Positions 8,876 through 17,650 of a DNA stretch of 64,000 nucleotides are shown one piece after another. The stretch comes from a bacterium (GTDB lineage: Bacteria > Ratteibacteria > UBA8468 > B48-G9 > JAFGKM01), in assembly GCA_023230585.1 (NCBI GenBank), contig JALNXB010000006.1, positions 1 to 64,000 on the forward strand, given 5' to 3'. The notes beneath the pieces were generated by a model. That model was not told the DNA's origin, ran no database searches, and saw only the letters and a list, made by a program, of their open reading frames with translations. Position numbers and translations under genes: made by a program. How positions within the stretch are numbered: position 1 is the stretch's first letter; each line of letters starts with the position of its first letter.

Positions 8876-9772
8876 TTATTTCTTTTCCAGTTGTTTGATC
8901 CTTGTTTCAGCAGTTCTTTTGTGGGATGCTGTTACATAAGGTGCTTCAATAAGTTTTTTGAATTCTTCGAGAGCTTTTTCACTGTTTTTCTCTGCAAAAT
9001 AGGATTGGGCAGTATTAAAATGGGCATTACTTTTTGTATTATTTGAAATGCCCGCTTCTTTAGTTGCAAGGACAGTTGCAAAAGCTTCTCTACTTTTTTC
9101 GTATTCTGATTGGGCTAAGTAGATTTCGCCAGTTGCAAGGATGGCTTCTGTTTTATACCCTATCCTCTTTTCATTAGGGATAAATTTTAAGTAATTCTCT
9201 AATGCGTCTTTATAGTTCTTATCTAATTTTTGAGCCCTGGCGATGTAAAGAATGGCAAAATGTTTTGTGGCTTGTCCAGTCCCTTCAATTTCTTGAGCTT
9301 TTAATGCGGCTTTAATTGTTTCTGCTGTGTTTTTTTCTATCCAAAAAACTGTAGCTATTCCAAGCTGTCCTCTTCCTTTTAAAACAGCAGATGCTTTTTC
9401 CATAGCGACAATCTTCTCAAAAGCTTCTTTTGCACCTTCATTATTTTTCTCATATCTCCAAAAATATCCGCCTATTTCAAGTAGAGCTTGAGATTTTTGA
9501 TCATCTGTTGCCTCTTCTATTTGAAGGACCTTTTCATATTCTTGTCTTGCCTCAAGAAATTTGTTTTCTCTTGCGTATGTTGAGGCAATGGTAAGTTGAA
9601 TTTTTGCTGCTTCTATTCCTTTAAGCTCGGGTAATGATTTTTGGAACTCTTCTCTTGCTTCACTATATTTTTTCTGTCTTAATAGTGTTTGAGCAATAAC
9701 TAGGTCAGCAAAGGTTGTGCTTGCAAAACATAAACAAATCCCTAACAATATAAGTGTATTAAATTTTCTCAT
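8876..9772 (-). CDS. exported tetratricopeptide-repeat protein
   Basis: This 298-residue protein has an N-terminal signal peptide (to about residue 22), then several helical pairs of TPR type, such as KYSEAREEFQKSLPELKG and KFLEARQEYEKVLQIEEA. An AAGGAGGG ribosome site supports the start. TPR proteins mediate protein-protein contact, so a periplasmic scaffold is likely. The repeat style resembles the TPR region at the N-terminus of the large protein at 28253. It is transcribed ahead of the DUF3300 gene but separated from it by a terminator. Confidence 0.8.
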   Translation of the reverse strand: MRKFNTLILLGICLCFASTTFADLVIAQTLLRQKKYSEAREEFQKSLPELKGIEAAKIQLTIASTYARENKFLEARQEYEKVLQIEEATDDQKSQALLEIGGYFWRYEKNNEGAKEAFEKIVAMEKASAVLKGRGQLGIATVFWIEKNTAETIKAALKAQEIEGTGQATKHFAILYIARAQKLDKNYKDALENYLKFIPNEKRIGYKTEAILATGEIYLAQSEYEKSREAFATVLATKEAGISNNTKSNAHFNTAQSYFAEKNSEKALEEFKKLIEAPYVTASHKRTAETRIKQLEKK

Positions 9773-9940
9773 TTTTTACCCTCCTTGTTAAAGTTATAAA
9801 TTTTTTTTGCTTTACTATTATTAAAGTTATTATACCCGCCAAAATATTATTTGTAAAAAAAACAGTCTTTTTGTTTTTTGTCATCCTAAGGAGATAAGCA
9901 AACTAATGTTTTAGTGGGGATGTATCTAAAATAAGGTTGG

Positions 9941-11599
9941 TTATAGACTATAAAGATTGGTTATCGATTCTCTTACATCTTTTCTAAAAGGTTTAGGTGT
10001 TATCTTTATCCCAGGAGGAGCTTGTCTTCTCTTATATGCACTTTTTGTAACCATTCTCAAAACTTTTTTTACTATATTTTCATCAAAACCTAATTCTAAA
10101 ATCTGCTTTAAATATTTCTCTTTTTCAATATATTCTATAAGAATTAAATCAAGTATTTCGTAAGGGGGGAGGGTGTCTTGGTCTTTCTGTCCAAACTTTA
10201 GTTCTGCTGTAGGTGCTTTTGTTAACACTCTTTCAGGTATAACTGGGCTAATAGAATTTCTGTATCTTGAAAGTTTATAAACGAAAGTTTTATATATATC
10301 TTTTATTATTCCGAGCCCGCCAGCCATATCACCATAAAGAGTGGAATAACCTACACTTATTTCAGATTTGTTGCCTGTGGTAAGAACAAGATGTCCAAAC
10401 TTGTTTGATATAGCCAAAAGTATATTGCCTCTTATCCGAGCTTGAATGTTTTCTTCTGTGGTATCAACCTCTTTTTCTTTGAATACGGGTTTAAGTGAAT
10501 CAAGGTACACACTAAACATTGGCTCTATTGAAATTTCTAACAATTCTATACCAAGGTTTTCTGCCAGAAGAAAAGAATCTTCAATTGTTTCTTTAGACGT
10601 ATATCTTGACGGCATAAACACTCCAAGCACATTTTCTTTACCTAAAGCGTCAGCAGCAATTGTTGCAACGAGAGCAGAATCTATCCCACCGCTAAGCCCT
10701 AAAGTTGCCTTTTTAAAATTATTTTTTAAGGTATAATCTTTCAACCCAGTTGTTAGGGCTGTATATACCTCTGCTTCTTTTGAAGGTTGAACATATTTTT
10801 TTTCTTTTACAGAATACTTTTTCTCTGATATATTTAGAGGAATGTTTATTGTTTTTGAATTGTCCTTCTCTTTTGTCTCTCTTAAAGGTATATCAACAAT
10901 AAGGAGTTCTTCTTTAAATCCTTCCGCTTTACTTACAATATTACCTTTATAATCTGATACAAAACTGTTGCCGTCAAAAACCAGTTCATCCTGCCCACCA
11001 ACAAGGTTTGTGTAGCATAGATTTATATTATTCTTAATACATAACTCTTTTAATTCTTCTTCTTTTTTTAAAGTTGTACCGTACTGGTAAGGGGAAGCAT
11101 TAATATTTATAACAAGTTCTGCCTTCCTATCCGGTTGTTTTAGGTGAAATATATCTTGGTTGATGGTTACTTTGAAAGTCAACCCTGAAACATTAAAAAG
11201 ATAATCGTTTTCACCTGAAGTAAAATACCTTTTTTCATCAAATACGCCATATTCAGGTAAGAATACTTTGTCGTATACTCCAATTACTCTGTTCTTATAT
11301 AATACTGCAAAACTGTTGTGGAGATGTTGATTCTTTTTATCAACAAAACCTACAACAACCACAATCTCGCCAGTAACTTCTTTTAACAGGTTAAGTGTAC
11401 CAATATTGTCTTCAATGAATTGAGGGTTAAGAAGCAGGTCTTCAGGTGGGCATCCTGTGATAGCAAGTTCTGGGAAGGAGATAATATCTACGCTCTTTTC
11501 TTCTGCTTTTTTAATAAAAGATACAATTTTTGCACAGTTACTTTTTATATCACCCATTGATGGGTTTATCTGTCCGATACCTAAACGTATTGTTTTCAT
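9941..11599 (-). CDS. nadE: NAD+ synthetase, two-domain form with altered glutaminase site
   Basis: The protein has 552 residues. Residues 1-265 are the nitrilase-fold glutaminase domain, and ~290-552 the ATP-dependent synthetase with the PP-loop GLSGGIDSALV and TTGNKSEISVGY. It makes NAD+ from deamido-NAD+. Of the expected Glu-Lys-Cys triad, Glu44 (FPELAITG) and Lys111 (YDKVFLPEYG) are present. The usual ICED motif reads INQD, so the nucleophilic Cys is Asn147 (codon 11159-11161). The glutaminase is therefore probably dead and free ammonia may be the nitrogen source. It is the last gene of an operon after lipA (14-bp gap). Confidence 0.92.
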   Translation of the reverse strand: MKTIRLGIGQINPSMGDIKSNCAKIVSFIKKAEEKSVDIISFPELAITGCPPEDLLLNPQFIEDNIGTLNLLKEVTGEIVVVVGFVDKKNQHLHNSFAVLYKNRVIGVYDKVFLPEYGVFDEKRYFTSGENDYLFNVSGLTFKVTINQDIFHLKQPDRKAELVININASPYQYGTTLKKEEELKELCIKNNINLCYTNLVGGQDELVFDGNSFVSDYKGNIVSKAEGFKEELLIVDIPLRETKEKDNSKTINIPLNISEKKYSVKEKKYVQPSKEAEVYTALTTGLKDYTLKNNFKKATLGLSGGIDSALVATIAADALGKENVLGVFMPSRYTSKETIEDSFLLAENLGIELLEISIEPMFSVYLDSLKPVFKEKEVDTTEENIQARIRGNILLAISNKFGHLVLTTGNKSEISVGYSTLYGDMAGGLGIIKDIYKTFVYKLSRYRNSISPVIPERVLTKAPTAELKFGQKDQDTLPPYEILDLILIEYIEKEKYLKQILELGFDENIVKKVLRMVTKSAYKRRQAPPGIKITPKPFRKDVRESITNLYSL

Positions 11600-11613
11600 A
11601 GTGTTATTTGGGG

Positions 11614-12468
11614 TTAGTGGTTTATGACAAGTTTTTCAGCAAGGTATGAACTCCTATAAAAAGTACCTGCGAAAACATTTTTAAATCCTATCTGTTTACC
11701 TATTATTTCGTATTTTTTGAAAGTATCAGGGTGTATATATTCTTCTACCTTAAAAGCTACTTTAGAAGGTTTAAGATACTGTCCAATAATAAGGTAATTG
11801 CATTCTGTATCCTTGATTTGGTGCATAAGTTCTATTATTTCATCTTCTTTTTCTCCTAATCCGAGCATAAACCCTGATTTTGCTATAAATCCAAGGTTTG
11901 AAATTTCTTTTAGGATAGAGATAGATGTGTTGAAATTTGAAGTTGGTCTTATAGGACTATACAGTCGTTCAATAGTTTCTATATTATGGGATATTATGTC
12001 TGGTTGAGATTTAGCAACTATTTCAAGATATTTCTTATCTCCTTGAAAATCAGGTATAAGCACCTCAACTTTTACAGAAGGAATACCTTCTTTTAAGGTT
12101 TTTGTAACAATAGCAAATTGTGATGCTCCTTTATCTGGCAGGTCGTCTCTTGTTGGTGAGGTTATAACCACATACTTCATCCCTAAGGTTTTTACTGCTT
12201 CTAAAATTTTGAATGGCTCGTCTGTATCTATTTCACAATTTTCTGGAAAGGTATGGTCAACTCCACAGAATTTACAGTTTCTTGTACATTTGTTGCCAAG
12301 TATCATAAAGGAGGCATAATTTTTACAGAAACATTCGTATATGTTTGGACAGACAGCACTAACACAAACAGTATTGATTGAAAGATTATTTATAAGAGAT
12401 AACGTATTTTTATAACTTTCATTAAAAGATACACGTTTTTTTACCCATACAGGTATCTGTTTTTTCAT
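11614..12468 (-). CDS. lipA: lipoyl synthase
   Basis: LipA inserts two sulfurs into octanoyl groups on carrier proteins using two iron-sulfur clusters. Both cluster motifs are visible: CVSAVCPNIYEC (CX4CX5C, auxiliary cluster) and CTRNCKFC (CX3CX2C, radical SAM). The C-terminal RSSY motif, whose serine binds the auxiliary cluster, is present near residue 275. It is 284 residues long, slightly short for the family. No octanoyltransferase (lipB) or lipoylated enzyme lies nearby. It starts 9 bases after the UroD-like gene. Confidence 0.95.
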   Translation of the reverse strand: MKKQIPVWVKKRVSFNESYKNTLSLINNLSINTVCVSAVCPNIYECFCKNYASFMILGNKCTRNCKFCGVDHTFPENCEIDTDEPFKILEAVKTLGMKYVVITSPTRDDLPDKGASQFAIVTKTLKEGIPSVKVEVLIPDFQGDKKYLEIVAKSQPDIISHNIETIERLYSPIRPTSNFNTSISILKEISNLGFIAKSGFMLGLGEKEDEIIELMHQIKDTECNYLIIGQYLKPSKVAFKVEEYIHPDTFKKYEIIGKQIGFKNVFAGTFYRSSYLAEKLVINH

Positions 12469-12477
12469 TTTATTTTC

Positions 12478-13524
12478 TTATGTAATAAGGTCTTTTATGA
12501 AATTGTCTACTTCTTGGATATTGTTTCCTGGAATTCCGCCATCAATGAAAAGTTTTTCTGGAGGTAAGTTTTTCACAAGGGTAGTTACTTCCTCTTCATT
12601 TGAAGCGTATACGTATGCTGTCCTTCCAGATTCAACTATTTTTCTTATTATAGGTAGCCACTTGTCTGAAGCACAAGGTGGGTTTCCTGCTCCTGTGGCT
12701 ATCTGAAAAGATTTTATATACGGAAGTCCTAATAGTATGTCAAGGTGTCGAACTTCCTCAAAACCGTCAAGGTGCCAAATAATATACTCAAGGTAATCTT
12801 TCATACGTTCGAGTTCAAAAACTACAAGTTCTTCAAATAGGTCTGGAGATATCATTGTGGAAAAATCACACTGGCATGCATAAGTTTTGCCTGGCGCCCA
12901 AAGAAGCCAAGAACAATCTCCTGAAAGTTTTGTTTTATAAACTTCATAAAAATAGGTATGAGCTTCTATCCAAGCGTCTGTGAATTCTTTTATTTTTTCT
13001 TTTATAATATTGGGCTTTTCTATTACATCAAAAAGCATATTTTCTGTTCCTCTAAGTAGAGACATACAGGTTAGAGCGTCTCCTAAGTCAGGTAAAGATA
13101 TAAGAAAATCGCCTTTACATAGTTCTGCCTGTTTTTCCATAAGTTGTCTACTTATTTGTACCCAATAGTTTTCTTTATCAAACCTAATTTTAAAATCTTG
13201 CCAATCTTTTACAACAGGTTCAACCCATACGCTGTTTTCTCTAAATAATACTTCTCCACCAAGGTATGCTGACATAGTCATAGGAGTTCCACGTTCTCCC
13301 CATAGGTGGTAGGCAGTAGGGCACGCTTCACCAAGATAAATATTATCAGGTATAGTAGGGTTTTTTATTATGGTTTCAAAGTTAGGTATATCTTTTTCGT
13401 TTTCCCATTTTAATGATGAAACTGGTAATTCTTCAGTTAACACCTTTTTAAATAAAGGTCTACCTGTGTTTTTTCCGAGCCACCATGATTCTATTGTTTT
13501 TAGTTTTGTCTCAAGTTTTTCCAT
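12478..13524 (-). CDS. UroD-like (uroporphyrinogen decarboxylase family) protein
   Basis: This 348-residue soluble protein has the overall pattern of the UroD/MtaA superfamily found in many copies in Planctomycete- and Lentisphaera-like genomes: early ACPTAYHLWGERGTPM, central DLGDALTCMSLLRG, late HLDGFEEVRHLDILL and a C-terminal KLFIDGGIPGNN. True heme enzymes carry conserved Arg and Asp residues that I do not find, and no other heme gene is near. Members of this branch are suspected methyltransferases or C1-related enzymes, but the activity is unknown. It has a GGAG ribosome site and is the first gene of the lipA-nadE operon. Confidence 0.75.
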   Translation of the reverse strand: MEKLETKLKTIESWWLGKNTGRPLFKKVLTEELPVSSLKWENEKDIPNFETIIKNPTIPDNIYLGEACPTAYHLWGERGTPMTMSAYLGGEVLFRENSVWVEPVVKDWQDFKIRFDKENYWVQISRQLMEKQAELCKGDFLISLPDLGDALTCMSLLRGTENMLFDVIEKPNIIKEKIKEFTDAWIEAHTYFYEVYKTKLSGDCSWLLWAPGKTYACQCDFSTMISPDLFEELVVFELERMKDYLEYIIWHLDGFEEVRHLDILLGLPYIKSFQIATGAGNPPCASDKWLPIIRKIVESGRTAYVYASNEEEVTTLVKNLPPEKLFIDGGIPGNNIQEVDNFIKDLIT

Positions 13525-13590
13525 ATACCAATCTCCTTTGAATAATAAATATTAACATAAAACCATATATTTTCAATTTTATTATTTTCT

Positions 13591-13736
13591 CCCATTCCTT
13601 TTTCGCCTTCGGCGAGATTGCCACGCTACGAAACCCCACCTACGCCAAGGTATACCTGCCGAAGCTTGTATTTTAGCGTAGGTTGGCTTCGGCGGGTAAA
13701 GCTCGAAAGATAAACTACAAAAGACGGAATGGGGGG
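13591..13736. repeat. repeat family A, copy 1 (about 146 bp)
   Basis: The unit begins CCCATTCC and ends GGAATGGGGGG, giving short terminal inverted repeats. It carries internal GCCTTCGGCGAG, GCCGAAGCTTGTATTTTAGC and CTTCGGCGGGTAA segments. An inverted copy of nearly the whole unit sits at 31903-32049. Short fragments (GCCGAAGCTTGTATT) recur near 31773. It has no coding capacity. Confidence 0.8.
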
Positions 13737-13767
13737 TAACGTAAACAACAAAAGCGTAAAGCAAAAG

Positions 13768-13810
13768 CCCCCCTCATCCTTGATCCTTCTCCCTCCAGGG
13801 GAGAAGGCAA
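13768..13810. repeat. hairpin repeat of CCTTCTCCC type
   Basis: CCTTCTCCC and GGGAGAAGG arms separated by about five bases form a strong stem. Related segments occur near 31694 and 56290, always beside family A or B repeats. There is no gene here. Confidence 0.6.
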
Positions 13811-13819
13811 AAAAGGGAG

Positions 13820-14127
13820 GGTGTCTGCGCCGTAGTACTAGAGTGAATAGACACCCCATACGCCTTTCTTTTATGTATTTATCCTTGCCTTTGTCTTTCT
13901 TTTCGTTAAAAAAGTATGTGTCTATTCACGAATTACGAGGTGCAACTACAACTCAAGCAAGAATCGGGCTGTTAACAAAAGGTTCAGCCCTTTTGTTCTT
14001 ATACTATGAGCCTGTTGAACCCTTCGGAGATGTCTTCTATGCAGAAGGGTGAGTTCTCAGAGTGCCCGATTGTGGCGTAGAAGGTGTCTGCGCCGTAGTA
14101 CTAGAGTGAATAGACACATACTTTTTT
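13820..14127. repeat. repeat family B, copy 1 (MITE-like, with 36-bp flanking repeats)
   Basis: A 36-bp motif with GGTGTCT/AGACACC inverted ends (13820-13855) recurs in direct orientation at 14083-14117. The inner segment 13908-14127 has near-perfect 20-21 bp terminal inverted repeats: AAAAAAGTATGTGTCTATTC at 13908 and its complement ending at 14127. A full second copy lies at 56345-56740 and a shorter inverted copy at 32127-32338. The open frames inside are short, unlike any family, and not conserved between copies. It looks like a small non-autonomous mobile element. Confidence 0.8.
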
Positions 14128-14151
14128 GTTTTATAAAGAGTTGTAATATGG

Positions 14152-14157
14152 TATAAT
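14152..14157 (+). promoter_or_regulatory. -10 box immediately upstream of dcd
   Basis: A perfect TATAAT ends 6 bases before the dcd start codon, so transcription would begin at or next to the ATG. No Shine-Dalgarno sequence is present. A convincing -35 box is not clear; T-rich sequence at the edge of the family B repeat occupies that place. Confidence 0.55.
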
Positions 14158-14163
14158 TATGGT

Positions 14164-14700
14164 ATGGTTAAAAACGATAAATGGATTATAGAAAACGGAA
14201 AAAGAGGTATGATTGACCCTTTTTCTCCTGAAAAAGTTAAGAAAGGTATATCCTTTGGGGTATCTTCTTATGGGTACGATTTTAGATTATCTGAAGAGTT
14301 TATGGTATTCAAAGGTACAGATATTGTATCTCCTAAGAGGGTTAAAGAAATTGATTTTGAATCATATAAAGGAAAATCTTGTATCATCCCAGCTGGAAGT
14401 TTTATACTTGGTAAAAGTCTTGAATCTTTTAACATTCCCAGGGATGTTCTTGGGATTTGTTTTGGCAAATCAACTTATGCAAGGTGCGGTATAGTAATTA
14501 ATGTTACTCCTCTCGAACCAGAATGGGAAGGGTATCTTACAATACAGATAGCCAATCTTACTCCAGTTAAAGCGGAGGTGTACGCTGGCGAAGGGATAGG
14601 GCAGATAGTTTTCTTATGTGCAGAATCTGTATGTGAAAAATCTTATAAAGATCTTGCTGGAAAGTACCAATCTTCAAATGGTATTGTGTTACCAAAATAA
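14164..14700 (+). CDS. dcd: dCTP deaminase
   Basis: The 178-residue protein deaminates dCTP to dUTP, or to dUMP in bifunctional forms, for thymidylate synthesis. The family pattern is clear: SYGYDFRLSEEF near residue 38, IPAGSFILGKSLE, the GKSTYARCGI active-site block near residue 100, and EPEWEGYLTIQIAN with the catalytic Glu near 125. The length is normal. The start codon lacks a ribosome site and sits directly behind a TATAAT box, suggesting a leaderless mRNA. It borders a repeat island and is convergent with the M48 protease gene. Confidence 0.93.
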   Translation: MVKNDKWIIENGKRGMIDPFSPEKVKKGISFGVSSYGYDFRLSEEFMVFKGTDIVSPKRVKEIDFESYKGKSCIIPAGSFILGKSLESFNIPRDVLGICFGKSTYARCGIVINVTPLEPEWEGYLTIQIANLTPVKAEVYAGEGIGQIVFLCAESVCEKSYKDLAGKYQSSNGIVLPK

Positions 14701-14814
14701 AACTTTAATAATATGATAACCTCGCCCTTGTCCTTGTCGTGGTTTATCTCTCTTTCTGCAAACTTCTGAGAATTACTTCGTTTATTGCAAAGAAGGAATG
14801 GGGGGCATAATTTC
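14701..14814. repeat. convergent intergenic region with degenerate repeat pieces
   Basis: The gap between two converging genes holds a TTTCTGCAAACTTCTGAGAA segment related (inverted) to 31733-31760, and AAGGAATGGGGGGCATAA, which resembles the end of family A repeats. No gene or clear terminator is seen. Confidence 0.5.
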
Positions 14815-15537
14815 TTATCTTAAAGTTTGTATGATATTTTCTACATTTTTAATTCTTTCCGAGACCACTGGATGGCTTCTTAAAAACGTTACCTGAGTGG
14901 CACTACTCTTACCTTCTAAATCTTGTAGTTTTTTGAAAAAAGAAAGCATTCCGTTAGGATTATACCCTGCCCTGTAAGCGTAAGTTACTCCGTACGTATC
15001 AGCTCTCAATTCAGCACTTCTGCTATATTTGAGCATAGTTACGTTGAATGCGGCGTTTACTGCTTCTTGTATTGCTTTGCTTCTGTTGCTAAGAAGAATC
15101 TGCGATGGTATTGAGTAGAGAATAGATTTTTGCATATTGTTAACTCCGTCTCGAGCAACTATGTGTGCAATTTCATGACCTATTATATTGGCTAACTCAT
15201 CATCGGTTTCTATTTTTTTTAAAAGACCTGAATGTATATAAATAAACCCGCCAGGTAGAGCGAAAGCATTTATTTCTTCATTTTCAATTACTCTAAATGT
15301 GTATTTAAGGTTTGGCCTATCTGAGGCGGTAGCAACTCTTTCGCCCATCTGTCTTATTTTAGCAGGAGTTTCCAGAACTTTGTATTCTTCTTGCATTTTT
15401 TTGTCAGCAGCTATGCCCATATCAATCTCGTCTTGCTCAGAATATAGTGTATATTCACTTTTTTGGGTTACAGGGTTGTAATATGTTGCACAACCCGCAA
15501 ATGCGAACAACATTATCAATATAAATATTCTTTTCAT
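14815..15537 (-). CDS. M48-family metalloprotease lipoprotein
   Basis: This 240-residue protein begins with a lipoprotein signal (FAFAGC, Cys16), placing it on the periplasmic face of a membrane. The zinc motif HEIAH is at residues 121-125. The third ligand is likely Glu in SRSAELRAD near 177, and the substrate-strand motif NAFALPGG precedes it. Relatives (BepA/LoiP/YcaL type) degrade or help fold outer-membrane proteins. It follows mnmE with a 10-base gap and is probably cotranscribed. Confidence 0.88.
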   Translation of the reverse strand: MKRIFILIMLFAFAGCATYYNPVTQKSEYTLYSEQDEIDMGIAADKKMQEEYKVLETPAKIRQMGERVATASDRPNLKYTFRVIENEEINAFALPGGFIYIHSGLLKKIETDDELANIIGHEIAHIVARDGVNNMQKSILYSIPSQILLSNRSKAIQEAVNAAFNVTMLKYSRSAELRADTYGVTYAYRAGYNPNGMLSFFKKLQDLEGKSSATQVTFLRSHPVVSERIKNVENIIQTLR

Positions 15538-15547
15538 TTTATATCCT

Positions 15548-16927
15548 TTATTTTCCTACACAAAACTGTGAGAAAATATTGTTTAAAACCTCCTGGTTAA
15601 TATTTTTTCCTGTAAGTTCATCAATATCTTTTATGCAACTGTTTATATACTCTGCAACAATTTCTAAGTTATCTTTTATATATACGTCTTCTTGAACTGT
15701 TTTAAGTTTTTGATATACTCCTCGTAATTGTGATTCCTGACGTATATTTAAAAATATTCTACTATCCTCAATTTTACCATATCCTTCTTGTATAAGAGAA
15801 TATATTTTTTCTTCCAGGTTATGTAGCCCTTCTCCAGTTAAAGCAGATAATAAGATAATTCTTTCTTCATTAAAAGATTTTTTTAGGTTGTTGAGTTCAA
15901 CTTTTAAAGGTAAATCTATTTTGTTTATAATTAAAATATAAGGTTTCTCTCTTATTTTATTTAATAATTTAAGGTCAAAATCATTTATTTTTTTTGTTCC
16001 ATCGATCATAAGGAGAACTATTTCTGCTTTTTCTATCCATTCAAAAGATTTCTTTAGACCGAGTTTTTCTATTTTGCTTCTAACATTTCTTATTCCAGCT
16101 GTATCTATTATGTTTATAGGTACTCCACGTATATTTATTGTTTCTTGGATAGAATCTCTTGTTGTACCAGGGATTTCTGTAACAATAGCTTTTTCTTCTC
16201 CTGCCAACTTGTTTAGTAAACTCGATTTCCCTGCATTTGTTCTTCCCACGATAGCAACATTTATTCCTTCATAAAGAATTCGCCCTTTACCAGCCTGGTT
16301 AAGAAAACTCTCTGTTTCAGATAAAATATCGTTTATGGTCTTGCTAAGTTGTATATTATAGTTTTTTGTATCATCTTCTTCTGGAAAATTTATTTTTGCT
16401 TCAATTCCTGAAAGTAGAGATATTAGTTGTTCTTTAATATTTTCAAGAGCCTCGTATAACCTGCCTTTCAATTTGTTTAAAGACATTGATAAAGAATGTT
16501 CTGTTCGGCTATTTATTATTTCCATAACACTTTCAGCTTGAGTTAGATCTATTCTACCATTAAGAAATGCTCGTTTAGTGAATTCTCCCGGCTCTGCAAG
16601 TCTTGCTCCTTGTTTGATACATAGATTAAGAACTTCTTTTAAAGTTATAATCCCGCCATGACAACCTATCTCGGCCATATCTTCTCTTGTGTAACTTTTG
16701 GGGTTTCTCATAAAGGTAATAAGAACTTCATCTATAACTTTTCCTGTTGAGTTTATAATATGCCCATAGGTTACTGTGTGTGAAGGGATATCTTTTACGG
16801 CAGAGTTTTTTTTAGGTTTAAATATCTTTTCTATTATAGAATATGTGCTCTTCCCGCTAAGGCGTATAATTCCTATACCACTTATTCCGAAAGGCGTTGA
16901 GATAGCACATATTGTATCCTTTTCCAT
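15548..16927 (-). CDS. mnmE: tRNA modification GTPase MnmE
   Basis: MnmE works with MnmG to install the 5-carboxymethylaminomethyl group on wobble uridines. The 459-residue protein shows the N-terminal tetrahydrofolate-binding domain (TICAISTPFGISGIGIIRLSG), a central helical domain, and an inserted G domain with GRTNAGKSSLLN, DTAGIR and NKID motifs. It ends in the conserved FCVGK C-terminus with the essential Cys. A GGAGAAG ribosome site supports the ATG. MnmG is not in the window. Confidence 0.96.
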   Translation of the reverse strand: MEKDTICAISTPFGISGIGIIRLSGKSTYSIIEKIFKPKKNSAVKDIPSHTVTYGHIINSTGKVIDEVLITFMRNPKSYTREDMAEIGCHGGIITLKEVLNLCIKQGARLAEPGEFTKRAFLNGRIDLTQAESVMEIINSRTEHSLSMSLNKLKGRLYEALENIKEQLISLLSGIEAKINFPEEDDTKNYNIQLSKTINDILSETESFLNQAGKGRILYEGINVAIVGRTNAGKSSLLNKLAGEEKAIVTEIPGTTRDSIQETINIRGVPINIIDTAGIRNVRSKIEKLGLKKSFEWIEKAEIVLLMIDGTKKINDFDLKLLNKIREKPYILIINKIDLPLKVELNNLKKSFNEERIILLSALTGEGLHNLEEKIYSLIQEGYGKIEDSRIFLNIRQESQLRGVYQKLKTVQEDVYIKDNLEIVAEYINSCIKDIDELTGKNINQEVLNNIFSQFCVGK

Positions 16928-17120
16928 AATTGGTTCTTCTCCTTACGATAATTTTTTGTATTGCTTGCCTGTATAAGAGTATTTATTGTAACATATATAA
17001 AAAGGTAAAAACCAATAATGAAAAACTGTGTAAATTTTTGAATGAACACTTTTTAGTTTGTGGATAGAGAAACAATTGTTATATTGGTGGCTGAAATAAG
17101 ATACGATAGTAGGGATAAAA

Positions 17121-17645
17121 ATGGGAAAAATAAAAGAAGGGGTGTTGGTGAAGAGGTTCTGCGGAATAATATATGCTGATGAAGATACAGTTTTTTCTGT
17201 TAAAGAAAATCTTATTACGGAGTTTGGAAATATTGATATTGAGGCGGGTCCTTTTATATTTGATTTTACTGATTACTACGCTAAAGAGATGGGCGAAAAC
17301 CTTAAAAGAAGGTTCTTCTCCTTTGAGCAGCCTGTTTCTCCTGACAACTGTTACAAATGGAAATATTTTTCTAATGAAATTGAAAATAGGTATATCTCAT
17401 CTTCAGGTGGTAGAAAGGTAAATATAGACCCTGGGTACTTAAATCTTTCCAGAATAACTCTTCTCTCAACGAAAGACTATTATCATCGGGTCTATTTACA
17501 AAACGGTATATATGCTGAATTAACACTCTTTTATCAGGGGAACGATTTTAAGGTTTTTCTGTGGACTTATCCTGATTATCGGAGCGAAAATTATATAGAT
17601 TTTTTTCGTAAGGTAAGGCTGAAGTTTAGCCAGCAGTTGAAATAA
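17121..17645 (+). CDS. DUF4416 family protein
   Basis: This 174-residue soluble protein matches the DUF4416 pattern: an N-terminal FCGIIYADED strand, AGPFIFDFTDYYAKEMG, then NIDPGYLNLSRITLLSTKDYYHR and a YPDY(R) ending. The family is found in Deltaproteobacteria, Nitrospirae and Omnitrophica-like genomes and has no known function. It starts an apparent operon with the alpha/beta hydrolase 5 bases downstream. The start may be the ATG at 17121; the ribosome site is weak. Confidence 0.82.
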   Translation: MGKIKEGVLVKRFCGIIYADEDTVFSVKENLITEFGNIDIEAGPFIFDFTDYYAKEMGENLKRRFFSFEQPVSPDNCYKWKYFSNEIENRYISSSGGRKVNIDPGYLNLSRITLLSTKDYYHRVYLQNGIYAELTLFYQGNDFKVFLWTYPDYRSENYIDFFRKVRLKFSQQLK

Positions 17646-17650
17646 AAGAT

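Noticed and set aside
8661..8898. Overlapping short open frames on both strands between the DUF3300 and TPR genes
   Set aside because: Neither has a ribosome site, both run across the terminator hairpin, and the sequences resemble nothing known.
12478..13524. Assignment as hemE (uroporphyrinogen decarboxylase)
   Set aside because: Key heme-enzyme residues and other heme genes are missing; only superfamily membership is supported.
13729..14052. 107-codon open frame inside repeat island 1
   Set aside because: It spans the boundaries of two repeat families and is not conserved in the copy at 56.3-56.7 kb; it is a by-product of the repeats.
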